From: Paracoccus lutimaris
GTDB taxonomy: Bacteria; Pseudomonadota; Alphaproteobacteria; Rhodobacterales; Rhodobacteraceae
DNA: 64,000 nt
Assembly (NCBI RefSeq): GCF_003337565.1
Contig: NZ_QPJL01000001.1
Coordinates: 124,001-188,000, forward strand
Reading direction: 5' to 3'
Shown here: positions 37,295 through 46,366 of the stretch, in pieces
How positions within the stretch are numbered: the stretch's first letter is position 1
Layout: the number at the start of each line of letters is the position of its first letter
Translations under genes and position numbers: made by a program
Notes under the pieces: model-generated
Seen by the model: only the letters and a program-made list of their open reading frames with translations
Told to the model about the DNA's origin: nothing
The model's database searches: none

Positions 37295-38437
37295 ATGGCA
37301 GCCTATATCCTGCGGCGATTGCTGCTGATCATACCGACGTTGATCGGCATCATGCTGGTCAACTTCACCCTGACGCAATTCGTCCCCGGCGGCCCGATCG
37401 AACAGATCATCGCCCGCGTCCAGGGCGAGGGCGACGCATTCCGCAATATCGCCGGTGCGGGGGGCGACACCCAGCAGCAGCAAAGCGAATATGCCGGCGC
37501 CCGCGGCATCCCGCCCGAGCTTCTGGACCAGCTTGAGGTGCAGATGGGCTTTGCCCGCATCACCTGCACCCCCGCCCATCAGGGCGAGCCGGACCTGAAA
37601 TCGCCCGAATGCCACAAGGAAAAGATCGGCGCGGTCGAACGCTTCCTGATCATGATGGGCAATTATCTGCGCTTTGATTTCGGGACCAGCTTCTTCCGCT
37701 CGATCTCGGTCATCGATCTGGTGGTGGAAAAGATGCCGGTCTCGATCACGCTGGGGCTGTGGTCGACGCTGATCGCCTATCTGATCTCGATCCCGCTGGG
37801 CATCCGCAAGGCGGTCAGGAACGGCTCGGCCTTTGACACCTGGACCAGCGGCATCATCATCATCGGCTATGCGATCCCGGCGTTTCTGTTCGCGGTCCTG
37901 CTGATGGTGCTGTTCGCCGGCGGCAGCTATTGGCAGATCTTCCCGCTGCGCGGCCTGACCAGCGAGAATTTCGACAGCCTCAGCCTGATCGGCAAGATCA
38001 AGGATTACCTGTGGCACATCACCCTGCCGGTGGTGGCGACGACGATTTCCAGCTTTGCCACCCTGACCCTGCTGACCAAGAACAGCTTTCTGGACGAGAT
38101 CAACAAGCAATATGTCATGACCGCCCGCGCCAAGGGCCTGACCGAGCGGCGCGTCCTTTACGGCCATGTCTTCCGCAATGCCATGCTGATCGTCATCGCG
38201 GGTTTTCCGGCGATGTTTCTGGGCGTGTTCTTCGGCAGCTCGATCCTGATCGAGACGATCTTCTCATTGGATGGCCTTGGCCGGCTGGGCTTCGAGGCCG
38301 CCGTGCAGCGCGATTATCCGGTGATCTTCGGCACGCTTTACGTCTTTGGCCTGCTGGGCCTGCTGGTCGGGATCCTGTCGGATCTGATGTATGTGCTGGT
38401 CGATCCCCGCATCGATTTCGAGCGGAGGGCCGGCTGA
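37295..38437 (+). CDS. yejB: Oligopeptide ABC transporter permease YejB
   Basis: Inner-membrane permease of 380 residues. The first membrane segment is [36 protein letters not shown], then a periplasmic loop of about 100 residues with two cysteines ([16 protein letters not shown]). Further helices and the BPD EAA loop follow ([24 protein letters not shown]). Length agrees with E. coli YejB. Its stop abuts the start of yejE. Confidence 0.93.
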   Translation: MAAYILRRLLLIIPTLIGIMLVNFTLTQFVPGGPIEQIIARVQGEGDAFRNIAGAGGDTQQQQSEYAGARGIPPELLDQLEVQMGFARITCTPAHQGEPDLKSPECHKEKIGAVERFLIMMGNYLRFDFGTSFFRSISVIDLVVEKMPVSITLGLWSTLIAYLISIPLGIRKAVRNGSAFDTWTSGIIIIGYAIPAFLFAVLLMVLFAGGSYWQIFPLRGLTSENFDSLSLIGKIKDYLWHITLPVVATTISSFATLTLLTKNSFLDEINKQYVMTARAKGLTERRVLYGHVFRNAMLIVIAGFPAMFLGVFFGSSILIETIFSLDGLGRLGFEAAVQRDYPVIFGTLYVFGLLGLLVGILSDLMYVLVDPRIDFERRAG

Positions 38438-39543
38438 TGGCCATGTCGGAACTGAACCGCCGCCGCCTGCGGAATTTCCGCCGCAACAGGCGCGCCTTCT
38501 GGTCGCTGATCCTGTTTTCGGTGCTGTTCGTGGCCTCGCTTTTCGCGGAACTCATCGCCAATGACCGGCCGATCATGGTCAGCTACAAGGGCGAATATTA
38601 TTTCCCGGTCTATCGCTTTTACCCGGAAACCGCCTTTGGCGGCGATTTCGGCACCGAGGCGATCTATACCGATCCCGGCGTGCAATGCCTGATCAAGACC
38701 GGCGGACGCCCGGAATGCTGGGACGACCCCGAGGGCGTCGCGCGCGAGGCGGCAGAAACCGGCATGATCGCGGGCCAGCCGGTCGAGGCGGGCTGGATGC
38801 TCTGGCCGCCGATTCCCTATCACTACCGCACCATCAACAATGTGGGCACCGCCCCCAGCGCCCCCGATAGCGCGCATCTTCTGGGCACGGATGACACTTC
38901 GCGCGATGTGCTGGCGCGGGTGATCTATGGTTTCCGGCTGTCGATCCTGTTCACGCTGATCGTCACGGTCGTGGCCTCGGTGATCGGGATTTCGGCGGGG
39001 GCGATCCAGGGCTATTTCGGCGGGCGCACTGACCTGATCTTCCAGCGCCTGCTGGAAATCTGGAGCTCGACCCCCTCGCTTTTCGTCATCATCATCCTGT
39101 TTGCGATCCTGGGGCGCAGCTTCTGGCTTCTGGTGTTCGTGTCGATCCTGTTCGGCTGGCCGGCACTGGTGGGTGTGGTGCGGGCCGAATTCCTGCGGGC
39201 GCGGAACTTTGAATATGTCCGCGCGGCCCGCGCGCTGGGGGTCTCGGACCGCAAGATCATGTTCCGCCACATCCTGCCCAATGCCATGGTGGCGACGCTG
39301 ACCATGCTGCCTTTCGTGGTCACCGGGGTCATCTCGTCCTTGGCGGCGCTGGATTATCTGGGCTACGGCCTGCCGACCTCGGCGCCGTCGCTGGGGGAAC
39401 TGGCCCTGCAGGCCAAGCAGAACCTGCAGGCGCCCTGGCTGGGCTTCACCGCGTTCTTTTCCTTTGCCATCATGCTGTCGCTGCTGATCTTTATCTTCGA
39501 GGGGATTCGCGACGCATTCGACCCAAGAAAGACCTTCCGATGA
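38437..39543 (+). CDS. yejE: Oligopeptide ABC transporter permease YejE
   Basis: Second permease, 368 residues from ATG 38437 directly at the yejB stop (ggaggg upstream). It has an N-terminal helix (FWSLILFSVLFVASLFAELIANDRP) and a large soluble loop carrying SAHLLGTDDTSRDVLARVIYGFRLS. The EAA motif is ARALGVSDRKIMFRHILPNAM, followed by LDYLGYGLPTSAPSLGEL. A longer open frame (from 37930) is a frame artefact over yejB. The stop overlaps yejF (ATGA). Confidence 0.93.
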   Translation: MAMSELNRRRLRNFRRNRRAFWSLILFSVLFVASLFAELIANDRPIMVSYKGEYYFPVYRFYPETAFGGDFGTEAIYTDPGVQCLIKTGGRPECWDDPEGVAREAAETGMIAGQPVEAGWMLWPPIPYHYRTINNVGTAPSAPDSAHLLGTDDTSRDVLARVIYGFRLSILFTLIVTVVASVIGISAGAIQGYFGGRTDLIFQRLLEIWSSTPSLFVIIILFAILGRSFWLLVFVSILFGWPALVGVVRAEFLRARNFEYVRAARALGVSDRKIMFRHILPNAMVATLTMLPFVVTGVISSLAALDYLGYGLPTSAPSLGELALQAKQNLQAPWLGFTAFFSFAIMLSLLIFIFEGIRDAFDPRKTFR

Positions 39544-41135
39544 CCCCGGTTCTGGACGTCAAAGACCTGCGCATCGGGTTTAGGCAGGACGGGCAGGTGG
39601 TGCCGGCGGTCAAGGGCGTCAGCTTTGCCGTCGGCAAGGGCGAGACGGTGGCGCTGGTGGGCGAATCCGGTTCGGGCAAGTCGGTCACGGCGCTGTCCAC
39701 CGTGGGCCTTCTGGGGGAATCGGCGCAGCTGACCGGCTCGGTCCGCTATGAGGGGCGCGAGCTGGTCGGCGCATCCGAATCCGAACTGCGCCGGGTGCGC
39801 GGCAACGATATCAGCTTCATCTTTCAGGAACCGATGACCTCGCTGAACCCGTTGCACACGCTGGAACAGCAATTGGCGGAAAGCCTGACCCTGCATCAGG
39901 ACCTGCGCGGTTCGGCGGTCCGGGCGCGCATCATCGAGCTGCTGACCCGCGTCGGCATCCGCGACCCGGAAACGCGGCTGGCGGATTATCCGCATCAGCT
40001 TTCGGGCGGGCAGCGCCAGCGGGTGATGATCGCCATGGCGCTGGCGAATGGCCCGGAGCTTTTGATCGCGGATGAGCCGACGACGGCGCTGGACGTCACC
40101 ATTCAGGCCCAGATCATGGACCTGCTGGCCGAGCTCAAGGCGGCCGAGAACCTGTCCATGCTGTTCATCAGCCATGATCTGGGGCTGGTGCGCCGCATCG
40201 CCGACCGGGTCTGCGTGATGAAGGGGGGCGAGATCGTCGAACAGGGGCCGGTCGAACAGATCTTTGCCGATCCGCAGCACGAATATACCCGCATGCTGCT
40301 GGCGGCCGAACCGCGGGGCCGCGCTGACCCGCTGCCCGAGGACGCCCCCGAGGTCGCGGCGACCAAGGACCTCAAGGTCTGGTTCCCGATCAAGCGTGGC
40401 TTCCTACGCCGCACGGTCGGCCATATCAAGGCCGTCAACGGCGCCACGCTGTCGGTCCGCGCCGGCGAGACGCTGGGGATCGTGGGCGAATCCGGATCGG
40501 GCAAGACCACGCTTGCGCTGGCGATCATGCGGCTGATCGAAAGCGACGGGCCGATCGTCTATATGGGCCGCGATATCGCGGGCGTGCCAGGCCGGGCGCT
40601 GCGCGAATTGCGCCGCGACATGCAGATCGTCTTTCAGGACCCCTACGGCAGCCTGTCGCCGCGCATGACGGTCGAGCAGATCATCGCCGAAGGCCTGGGC
40701 GTCCACGGCGTCGAGCCGGGCCGCGACCGCCGCGAGATGGTCGACGAGATCATGCGCGAGGTGGGGTTGGACCCGGCCAGCATGCACCGCTATCCGCACG
40801 AATTTTCGGGCGGCCAGCGCCAGCGCATCGCCATTGCCCGCGCCATGATCCTGAAACCCAAGCTGGTGGTTCTGGATGAGCCGACCAGCGCGCTGGATAT
40901 GACCGTGCAGGTCCAGATCGTCGAGCTGTTGCGCCGTTTGCAGCGCAAGCACGGGCTGGCCTTCCTGTTCATCAGCCACGACCTGCGTGTCGTTCGTGCC
41001 ATGTCGCATCAGATCATGGTCATGCGCGCCGGAGAAGTGGTTGAGCAGGGCAGCACGGACGAAGTATTCGATCACCCCAAGAATGATTACACCCGCCGCC
41101 TGATCGATGCGGCCTTCCTGACGAAAAGCGCATGA
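39540..41135 (+). CDS. yejF: Oligopeptide ABC transporter ATPase YejF (two nucleotide domains)
   Basis: Fused double ATPase of 531 residues. Domain 1 has Walker [14 protein letters not shown], signature [15 protein letters not shown] and Walker [13 protein letters not shown]. Domain 2 has [28 protein letters not shown] and [12 protein letters not shown]. The linker [10 protein letters not shown] is the usual oligopeptide-transporter C-terminal segment of domain 1. ATGA overlaps at both ends couple it to yejE and to the following glycosyltransferase. Confidence 0.95.
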   Translation: MTPVLDVKDLRIGFRQDGQVVPAVKGVSFAVGKGETVALVGESGSGKSVTALSTVGLLGESAQLTGSVRYEGRELVGASESELRRVRGNDISFIFQEPMTSLNPLHTLEQQLAESLTLHQDLRGSAVRARIIELLTRVGIRDPETRLADYPHQLSGGQRQRVMIAMALANGPELLIADEPTTALDVTIQAQIMDLLAELKAAENLSMLFISHDLGLVRRIADRVCVMKGGEIVEQGPVEQIFADPQHEYTRMLLAAEPRGRADPLPEDAPEVAATKDLKVWFPIKRGFLRRTVGHIKAVNGATLSVRAGETLGIVGESGSGKTTLALAIMRLIESDGPIVYMGRDIAGVPGRALRELRRDMQIVFQDPYGSLSPRMTVEQIIAEGLGVHGVEPGRDRREMVDEIMREVGLDPASMHRYPHEFSGGQRQRIAIARAMILKPKLVVLDEPTSALDMTVQVQIVELLRRLQRKHGLAFLFISHDLRVVRAMSHQIMVMRAGEVVEQGSTDEVFDHPKNDYTRRLIDAAFLTKSA

Positions 41136-42349
41136 AAATCCTGTTTGTTCACCAGAACTTCCCCGGCCAGTTCCTGCATCTTGCCCCCGCTCTGGCCGCC
41201 CGCGGCCATGAGGTTCTGGCGCTGACGGATGAAAAGAACCAGCGCCCGTCACCGGTCAATGTCGTGCGCTACAAGGCCCCGCCCGAGACCAAGATGCCGC
41301 CGATGCTGGGCCGGACCTATTGCGAACATACCGATCGCGGCTGGCTGGCGGCGCGCGGTTGCCGTGCCCTGCGCGACAAGCACAATTTCAGGCCCGATCT
41401 GATCTTCGGCCATAGCGGCTGGGGCGAGACGCTGTTCCTGCGCGAGATCTTCCCCGACGCCAAGCTTCTGGTCTATGCCGAGCTGCTTTACCGCACGCGC
41501 GGTCAGGACGTGGGCTTCGATCCCGAGGTCGGCTCGGACAGCGACGAGGCGCGCGCCGGCACGGTCGCACGCTCGGCGCATCTGATCCAGGGGCTGGTGC
41601 AGGCCGATGCCGGGCTTTCGCCGACCGAGTATCAGGCCAGCTCTTTCCCGCCCGAGCTGCGCCAGAAACTGACGGTGATCCATGACGGGATCGACACCGA
41701 AAAGGTTCGCCCCAATCCGCAAGCCGAGTTCCTGCTGCCCGATGGCCGCAAACTGCACGCGGGCCAGGAAATCCTGACCTATGTCTCGCGTTCTCTGGAA
41801 CCTTATCGCGGCTTTCACCGCTTCATGCGGGCGCTGCCTGGGGTGATGCGGGCGCGGCCGGATGCGCAGGTGGTACTGGTTGGCGGCGATGGCGTCAGCT
41901 ATGGTGCCAAGCCCAAGGATGCCGAAAGCTGGAAGGCCAAGATGCTGGCCGAGCTGGACGGCCAGCTGGACCTGTCGCGCATCCATTTCATGGGCCGGGT
42001 GCCTTATCCGCAATATCTGTCGCTTTTGCAGGTCAGCCGCGTGCATTGCTACCTGACTTATCCGTTCGTCCTCAGCTGGTCGATGACCGAGGCGATGGCG
42101 GCGGGCTGCTATATCGTCGGATCGGATACCGAGCCGGTGCGCGAGCTGCTCCGCGATGGCGAGACCGGGCGGCTGGTGCCCTTCTTCGACCAGCCCGCGC
42201 TTGAGGCGGCGCTGATCAAGGGGCTTGCGGGCGATCCCGAGCGCGAGCGGATCACCCAGGCCGCGCGCAAGGTCATCGTCGATGGCTATGACCTCAAGAC
42301 CGGGACGCTGCCGCGGCTGATCGACTGGGTGGAAAGCTTCGCGCCCTAA
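41132..42349 (+). CDS. Glycosyltransferase, family 4 type, in the yej operon
   Basis: A 405-residue GT-B glycosyltransferase. The N-terminal domain starts [32 protein letters not shown]. The donor-binding domain has SLEPYRGFHRFMRALPGVMRARPDAQVVLVGGDG, HFMGRVPYPQYLSLLQVSRVHCYLTYPFVLSWSMTEAMAAGC (the EAMAAGC glutamate region) and GETGRLVPFFD. Some relatives sit in capsule or exopolysaccharide loci. It overlaps yejF by 4 bp (ATGA) and is cotranscribed with the peptide importer, which is unexpected. Acceptor and donor are unknown. The stop lies in the first copy of a 13-bp repeat. Confidence 0.87.
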   Translation: MKILFVHQNFPGQFLHLAPALAARGHEVLALTDEKNQRPSPVNVVRYKAPPETKMPPMLGRTYCEHTDRGWLAARGCRALRDKHNFRPDLIFGHSGWGETLFLREIFPDAKLLVYAELLYRTRGQDVGFDPEVGSDSDEARAGTVARSAHLIQGLVQADAGLSPTEYQASSFPPELRQKLTVIHDGIDTEKVRPNPQAEFLLPDGRKLHAGQEILTYVSRSLEPYRGFHRFMRALPGVMRARPDAQVVLVGGDGVSYGAKPKDAESWKAKMLAELDGQLDLSRIHFMGRVPYPQYLSLLQVSRVHCYLTYPFVLSWSMTEAMAAGCYIVGSDTEPVRELLRDGETGRLVPFFDQPALEAALIKGLAGDPERERITQAARKVIVDGYDLKTGTLPRLIDWVESFAP

Positions 42350-42386
42350 AGTTCGATCTCAAAGTTCGATCTCAAAGTTCGATCTC
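42348..42386. repeat. Three tandem copies of a 13-bp unit at convergent gene ends
   Basis: AAAGTTCGATCTC is repeated exactly at 42348-42360, 42361-42373 and 42374-42386. It spans the stops of the glycosyltransferase (TAA 42347-42349) and the convergent gene (stop 42372-42374). Any copy number leaves both proteins unchanged, because each unit reads EIEL then a stop on the minus strand. Confidence 0.95.
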
Positions 42387-42863
42387 GGTGCCCGGCTCGG
42401 CCTCGGGAAGGGGCTGGTCGGGGACGCGGGGTGCCGCGCCGTCGGGCGGGGGCAGGCTCGGATCGTCCTCGGGCGCGGGGCGCAGCATGTCGCGCAGGGC
42501 ATTGCCGACCGGGGGCGGCGGCGGCGCATCGGCACGGCGGCGGATCAGGATGTCGCCATTCTCCAGCCGCTCGGGCGCCTGATAATTCTTCACATCATCC
42601 ATCAGCGCGCCGATATCGCCCAGAACCGGGCGCAGCGAATTGACCGTGTCGCCCAGATCGCGGCCCAGCCGGTCCAGATGCGGCTCGGCCTCTTTCAGCA
42701 TATTCTGCATGAAGCTTTCCATGCCGCGTTCAAAAATGCTGCCACCGGAATCGCTTTCGGGGGCGGGGTCCTGATCGGCGCCGGGCGGCGTCCATTGCTG
42801 GGCGATGACGACCACCGGCAAGGACAGCGCGGCGGCAAGGATCAGGGCGGGAAATCTGCGCAT
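42372..42863 (-). CDS. Exported hypothetical protein
   Basis: A 163-residue protein with signal peptide MRRFPALILAAALSLPVVVIAQ. The mature protein has a helical region (SIFERGMESFMQNMLKEAEPHLDRLGRDLGDTVNSLRPVLGDIGALMDDVKNYQ) and a Pro-rich, disordered C-terminus (PPPPPVGNALRDML, PEDDPSLPPPDGAAPRVPDQPLPEAEPGTEIEL). Relatives in Rhodobacteraceae are often labelled AAA+ family ATPase, but no Walker motif is present here, so that label is not supported. The last residues come from the 13-bp repeat. Confidence 0.8.
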   Translation of the reverse strand: MRRFPALILAAALSLPVVVIAQQWTPPGADQDPAPESDSGGSIFERGMESFMQNMLKEAEPHLDRLGRDLGDTVNSLRPVLGDIGALMDDVKNYQAPERLENGDILIRRRADAPPPPPVGNALRDMLRPAPEDDPSLPPPDGAAPRVPDQPLPEAEPGTEIEL

Positions 42864-42920
42864 GGAATGGTCCTGAAAACTGCTGGGGGTAAAACCCCCG
42901 GCAGCCCCTCTCGGTTCCCG

Positions 42921-43643
42921 TCAGGCGGTGCGCATGGTCCGCATGCTGCGGAAAGCGTCCCATGCCTCGTTCAGGGCGCGGGTGCGGGTCTCGGCCAGTC
43001 GGATCGCCTCGGGGGGCAGGCCACGGGCGATGGCGCGGTCGGGATGGTTCTCGCGGATCAAGTCGCGCCAGCGCTTGCGCGCCTCGGGCAGGGGCGTGTC
43101 GGGGGCAATGCCCAGCACCTCGCATGAGGCGCAGCCATGGCTGCGGTCATGACGGGCGCGGATCGTCGCCACCTCTTGTTCAGGGAGGCCGAAGATGCGG
43201 GCGACCTCGTCGATGAAGATGATCTCGTTCTCATGCAACTCGCTGTCGGCCAGGGCGATGATGAAGAGCCCCTCGATCACGTCCGACAGCACCGGATCGC
43301 CCTTGGGAAACATCGCCGCGATGCGCCGCGCCCAGGCGTCGAAACCGGCGACGTCCTGCCGCGCCAGATCAAAGACCCGCCCGGCATTCTTTTCCTCGGC
43401 GCGGGGGATGATGAACAGCCGTCGGAAGGCCGCGACCTCGGAGCGGCCGACGGTGCCGTCGGCCTTGGCCAGCTTTGCCCCCAGCGAGATCACCGCGATC
43501 GAAAAGGCCACGGATTTCTCGGGCGGGGTGGCGGGACGTCGCGCGCCGATGATCGCCGCCAGCCGGTCGGCGATGCGCTGCCAGAAACTGCGCGGCTTCG
43601 GCAGTTCCGGGCAGGTGCTTTTGGGGGTCATCGCGGCGTCCAT
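42921..43643 (-). CDS. TerB-like and J-domain protein (DjlA-type)
   Basis: A 240-residue protein, mostly soluble. Residues about 40-160 are TerB-like helices (SVAFSIAVISLGAKLAKADGTVGRSEVAAFRRLF, SDVIEGLFIIALADSELHENEIIFIDEVARIFGL). The last 60 residues form a J-domain (EVLGIAPDTPLPEARKRWRDLIRENHPDRA) with the HPD motif that stimulates Hsp70. This TerB-J order is DjlA-like but without the usual N-terminal membrane helix. I use ATG 43643; a GTG two codons upstream is possible. Confidence 0.88.
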   Translation of the reverse strand: MDAAMTPKSTCPELPKPRSFWQRIADRLAAIIGARRPATPPEKSVAFSIAVISLGAKLAKADGTVGRSEVAAFRRLFIIPRAEEKNAGRVFDLARQDVAGFDAWARRIAAMFPKGDPVLSDVIEGLFIIALADSELHENEIIFIDEVARIFGLPEQEVATIRARHDRSHGCASCEVLGIAPDTPLPEARKRWRDLIRENHPDRAIARGLPPEAIRLAETRTRALNEAWDAFRSMRTMRTA

Positions 43644-43704
43644 CGGCACAACCTAGAGTCCGGGGAAAGCCAAGTCCACTGACATTCCCGCGTGTTGCAA
43701 GATG

Positions 43705-44532
43705 CTATCTGCGGCTTTCCAGCGCGGCCTTGACCACCAGAACCACCAGCGCGATCACGGTCAGCGTCGAGGCGGCGGCGAATGCCCCGGTGGTGTTCAG
43801 GTCGTTGAACATCAGCTCGATCTGCAAAGGCAGGGTGTTCGTCTGCCCCCGGATCGCCCCCGAGACGACCGAGACCCCGCCGAATTCGCCCACCGCCCGC
43901 GCCGTGGCCAGCACCGCACCGTAAAGCAGCGCCCAGCGGATATTGGGCAGGGTCACGCGCGAAAACACCTGCCAGCCGCGCGCGCCCAGCGTGACGGCGG
44001 CCTCTTCCTGTTCGGAGCCTTGCGCCTGCATCAGGGGCAGCACCTCGCGGGCGACAAAGGGGGCGGTGACGAACATGGTGACCAGCACGATGCCGGGCAG
44101 GGCGAACATGATCTTCAGGTCATGCTCGGCGAGAAACGGTCCCAGCAGCCCTTGGCGGCCATAAAGCAGCAGATAGCAGATGCCGGCGATGATCGGCGAG
44201 ATCGAGAAGGGGATCTCGATCAGCACCATCAGCAGTTTGCGCCCCGGAAAGCGGAACCGCGCAATGGCCCAGGCGGCCGCGATGCCGAAGGCGATATTGA
44301 CCGGCACCACGATCACCGCGACCAGACTGGTCAGCCAGATCGCATGCAGGGTCATCGGGTCGCTGATGTTTTTCAGATAGACCGCCCAGCCCTCGGCAAA
44401 GGCGCGCCAGAAGATGAAGACCAGCGGCGCCACCACAAAGATCGCCGTCAAGACGAAGGCCAGCCCGATCAGCAGGCGCGGGACAGTGCGGCTTTGGCCG
44501 GGGGCATGGGGCAGCAGGGCGGCGGCGGTCAT
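43705..44532 (-). CDS. cysW: Sulfate ABC transporter permease CysW
   Basis: One of the two permeases of the sulfate/thiosulfate importer, 275 residues with six predicted helices. Typical sequences are AEGWAVYLKNISDPMTLHAIWLTSLVAVIVVPVNIAFGIAAAW, AGICYLLLYGRQGL, the EAA loop EEEAAVTLGARGWQVFSRVTLPNIRWALLYG and RAVGEFGGVSVVSGAIRG. It is last in the operon cysA-sbp-cysT-cysW; its start overlaps the cysT stop. Confidence 0.94.
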   Translation of the reverse strand: MTAAALLPHAPGQSRTVPRLLIGLAFVLTAIFVVAPLVFIFWRAFAEGWAVYLKNISDPMTLHAIWLTSLVAVIVVPVNIAFGIAAAWAIARFRFPGRKLLMVLIEIPFSISPIIAGICYLLLYGRQGLLGPFLAEHDLKIMFALPGIVLVTMFVTAPFVAREVLPLMQAQGSEQEEAAVTLGARGWQVFSRVTLPNIRWALLYGAVLATARAVGEFGGVSVVSGAIRGQTNTLPLQIELMFNDLNTTGAFAAASTLTVIALVVLVVKAALESRR

Positions 44533-45371
44533 GCGCTGGCCTCCAGATGGCGGGCGGCGCGGAATTGCAGCAGGTTCGAGACGACCAGCAGGATCAGCGC
44601 GAAAGCCAGCAGCACCAGCGCGATGGCGGCGGCGCCCTGATAGTCATATTCCTCAAGCCGGATATAGGCCAGCAGCGCGGCGATCTCGGTCTTGAAGGGC
44701 AGGTTGCCGGCGATGAAGACCACCGCGCCGAACTCGCCCAGCGAGCGCGCAAAGGCCACGGTGGAACCGGCCAGCCATGCGGGCAGGATCGCGGGCAGGA
44801 CCACCCGGCGGAAGATGGCAAAGGGCCGCGCGCCCAGCGTCATCGCCGCCTGTTCCAGCGCCGGGTCCAGATCCTCAAGCACGGGCTGGATGGCGCGGAC
44901 GACAAAGGGTGTCGAGGTGAAGGCCATGGCCAGCATGACGCCCCCCAGCGTATAGACCAGTTCGATCCCGGCCGCCTGCAGGGGCGCGCCGAACCAGCCA
45001 TTGGCGGAATAAAGCGCGGTCAGCGAGATGCCTGCGACGGCGGTCGGCAGGGCAAAGGGCACGTCCATCAGCGCGTCCAGAATGCGCTTGCCGGGAAACT
45101 CATAGCGGGTCAGCACCCAGGCCATCAAAAGCCCGTAAAAGGCGTTGAAGATCGTCGCGACCAGCGCCGCCGTCACCGTCACCCGCAGCGCCGACAGCGT
45201 GCGGGGCGCGGTGACGATGGACCAGAACTGGCCGGGGCCGATCTCGGCGCCTTTCAGCACCAGCGCGATCACCGGCAAAAGGATGACCAGCGCCACGTAA
45301 AGCAGCGTCGTGCCGAGGCTCAGCGAGAACCCCGGCAGGACACGTTTCGGCTTGATGGGCCTGTGGCTCAT
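44529..45371 (-). CDS. cysT: Sulfate ABC transporter permease CysT
   Basis: Partner permease of 280 residues. It contains GFSLSLGTTLLYVALVILLPVIALV, DVPFALPTAVAGISLTALYS, EQAAMTLGARPFAIFRRVVLPAILPAWLAG (EAA loop) and SLGEFGAVVFIAGNLPFKTEI, all characteristic of CysT/CysU. ATGA overlaps join it to sbp upstream and cysW downstream. Confidence 0.94.
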   Translation of the reverse strand: MSHRPIKPKRVLPGFSLSLGTTLLYVALVILLPVIALVLKGAEIGPGQFWSIVTAPRTLSALRVTVTAALVATIFNAFYGLLMAWVLTRYEFPGKRILDALMDVPFALPTAVAGISLTALYSANGWFGAPLQAAGIELVYTLGGVMLAMAFTSTPFVVRAIQPVLEDLDPALEQAAMTLGARPFAIFRRVVLPAILPAWLAGSTVAFARSLGEFGAVVFIAGNLPFKTEIAALLAYIRLEEYDYQGAAAIALVLLAFALILLVVSNLLQFRAARHLEASA

Positions 45372-46366
45372 TGGTTGACGAAGACCGTGTCAAGAATGGC
45401 GCCCTCGGCCAGATGCTCGGTCTTGATCTTTTCCCAGCCGCCAAAGACCTCGTCCACGGTGACCAGCTTCACCTCGGGGAAATCGGCGGCATGGGCGGCG
45501 GTGACGGTCGCGTCGGTGCTGCGATAGTTGTTTTGGGCCATGATCTCTTGCGCCTTGGGCGTATAGAGCCAGTTCAGATATTCGGTCGAAACCTCGGTCG
45601 AGCCGTTCTTTTCGGCATTCTCGGCCACCACGGCGACCGGGAAGGCGGCGAAAAGGCTCATCGAGGGCGTTACCGGCTCAAAGCCCTGATCGGCATATTG
45701 CTTGGCGATGGATTTCGTCTCGGCCTCGAAGGTGACCAGAACGTCGCCGATCTCGCGCTCGGCAAAGGTCGGGGTCGCGGCGCGCCCGCCAGTGTCGAAA
45801 ACCGGGACATTGGCAAAGATCTTGCCGACGAATTCCTGCGCCTTGGCGGCGTCGCCATTGTTCTGGGCCAGCGCATAGGCATAGGCCGCCAGATAGGTAT
45901 AGCGCGCATTGCCGCTGGTCTTGGGGTTCGGAAAGACCGGCTCTACATCATCGCGCGCCAGATCCGACCAGTCCTTGATGCCCTTGGGATTGCCCTTGCG
46001 CACGAGGAAGGACGGCAGCGAATAATAGGGCGAGGCGCCGTTCGGGAAAGCCTCGCGCCAGTTCTCGGCGACCAGCCCGCCTTTGGCCAGCACGTCGATA
46101 TCGGTTTCCTGATTGAAGGTCACCACATCGGCCGGCAGCCCCTCGAGGATGGCGCGCGCCTGTTTCGAGGATCCGGCATGGCTTTGATCGACGGTCACGT
46201 CGCGGCCGGTCTTTTCCTTCCAATGCGTCTGGAATTCGGGGTTCAGCGCCTCGAACAACTCGCGGCCGATGTCATAGCTGACATTCAGGATCTTGTCCTG
46301 CGCCAAAGCCGGGCTGGCGCCGATCAGCAGCGCCAGGGCCGCGATGCGAAGTTTCGGGAAGGTCAT
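45368..46366 (-). CDS. sbp: Sulfate-binding protein
   Basis: Periplasmic sulfate/thiosulfate-binding protein of 332 residues with signal peptide RIAALALLIGASPALA. Family signatures are NVSYDIGRELFEALN, VDQSHAGSSKQARAILEGLPADVVTFNQETDID, and KTSGNARYTYLAAYAYAL. Sulfate binding in this family is by backbone amides and a serine in the QSHGGS-like segment, here QSHAGSS. The gene follows cysA with an ATGA overlap. Confidence 0.94.
   Translation of the reverse strand: MTFPKLRIAALALLIGASPALAQDKILNVSYDIGRELFEALNPEFQTHWKEKTGRDVTVDQSHAGSSKQARAILEGLPADVVTFNQETDIDVLAKGGLVAENWREAFPNGASPYYSLPSFLVRKGNPKGIKDWSDLARDDVEPVFPNPKTSGNARYTYLAAYAYALAQNNGDAAKAQEFVGKIFANVPVFDTGGRAATPTFAEREIGDVLVTFEAETKSIAKQYADQGFEPVTPSMSLFAAFPVAVVAENAEKNGSTEVSTEYLNWLYTPKAQEIMAQNNYRSTDATVTAAHAADFPEVKLVTVDEVFGGWEKIKTEHLAEGAILDTVFVNQ

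Noticed and set aside
35873..38167. 764-codon minus-strand frame over yejA and yejB
   Set aside because: Shadow of two well-supported transporter genes.
42372..42863. Common label AAA+ family ATPase for this gene
   Set aside because: No Walker A or B motif is present; the protein is a small exported one with a Pro-rich tail.
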